The position numbers and the translations under genes were made by a program. The notes under the pieces were generated by a model. That model worked only from the letters and a program-made list of their open reading frames with translations, searched no databases and had not been told where the DNA came from. Below, piece by piece: positions 5,772 through 5,934 of a DNA stretch of 5,934 bases. Origin of the DNA: Bacillota bacterium (GTDB lineage Bacteria > Bacillota > Bacilli > Alicyclobacillales > SLC66); assembly GCA_021820825.1 (NCBI GenBank), contig JAKADD010000164.1, positions 1 to 5,934 of the forward strand, given 5' to 3'. Each line of letters opens with the position of its first letter. The first letter of the stretch is position 1.

Positions 5772-5818
5772 GATTCGTGTTCAGTGTGACCAAGCTGTTC
5801 CAAATGACGAAGCCCTCA

Positions 5819-5934
5819 CTACGCGTCCAGACCAAGTTCCAGTTTCTTTTTCTTTTTCCTGTTCTTCTCGTCCCGATACCAATCGCGCCAGATCAGCTTG
5901 TAAAGCGGCAGCAGCCGCGGCAACCGATTGAGTC
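5819..5934 (-). CDS. C-terminus of an unidentified minus-strand protein (5' end outside window)
   Basis: Read on the minus strand from the right edge, a frame stays open for 37 codons to a TAG stop (complement of 5819-5821). The peptide looks like a genuine C-terminus: LNRLPRLLPLYKLIWRDWYR, then a highly basic tail with five consecutive lysines, ending ELGLDA. An aromatic, amphipathic stretch followed by a poly-basic tail is plausible for a membrane-associated or nucleic-acid-binding protein, but I do not recognise the family. The purine-rich codons for the lysine tract explain the TTTCTTTTTCTTTTTCC tract on the plus strand. It converges on the EEP gene with the 5734-5771 terminator between them. 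It could still be a chance open frame, because only 114 bases are visible. Confidence 0.5.
   Translation of the reverse strand, partial: LNRLPRLLPLYKLIWRDWYRDEKNRKKKKKLELGLDA

Noticed and set aside
5054..5803. Long minus-strand open frame of 249 codons
   Set aside because: It lies opposite the EEP gene, whose catalytic motifs are all intact, and runs through the terminator palindrome. Its peptide is rich in Arg, His, Gln and Ser without recognisable motifs, as expected of an antisense shadow.
1..5934. CRISPR array, tRNA, rRNA, insertion sequence or phage genes
   Set aside because: No spaced direct repeats, cloverleaf-like segments, rRNA signatures or transposase/integrase motifs were seen on either strand.

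Overview
The window looks like chromosomal DNA of a Gram-positive bacterium (Bacillota). The signs are strong AGGAGG-type ribosome binding sites, two genes with TTG starts and one with GTG, a CheY close to the Bacillus type, and a TadC/DUF192 gene pair. Base composition is moderate, with no strong AT or GC bias. An acidophilic or thermophilic Bacilli lineage such as Alicyclobacillaceae would fit, but that placement is inference from overall resemblance only.

Layout: (1) Positions 2-433 hold the 3' end of a tadC-like gene (type II secretion F domain, Tad/Flp pilus inner-membrane platform). A small DUF192-family gene (449-817) follows 15 bases later. (2) Positions 818-1129 carry no gene but are rich in regulation: an extended -10 promoter, a clear class I cyclic-di-GMP (GEMM) riboswitch and an intrinsic terminator. 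They lie upstream of (3) a stand-alone CheY-type response regulator (1130-1492). (4) Positions 1635-4770 encode a carbohydrate-type ABC importer: a secreted binding protein and two permeases joined by ATGA stop/start overlaps. (5) A cytosolic endonuclease/exonuclease/phosphatase (EEP) family hydrolase (4799-5617) follows 28 bases later and is probably in the same operon. No ATPase gene is present. (6) Positions 5618-5818 are non-coding, with three successive hairpins, the last a near-perfect 16-bp terminator. (7) The 3' end of an unidentified minus-strand gene enters from the right (5819-5934), convergent with the operon.

How the genes may work together: the left half joins surface-pilus functions to a chemotaxis-like regulator whose transcription is probably set by c-di-GMP, which fits a motile/sessile lifestyle switch. 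The right half looks like an import-and-process operon. The transporter resembles the sugar/glycerol-phosphate (UgpBAE-like) class, and the trailing EEP enzyme could cleave a phosphodiester or phosphomonoester substrate once it is inside. That substrate link is inference. Nothing here amounts to a clearly new system. The most interesting points are the riboswitch-controlled cheY, the transporter-EEP pairing, and a binding protein without a lipobox.
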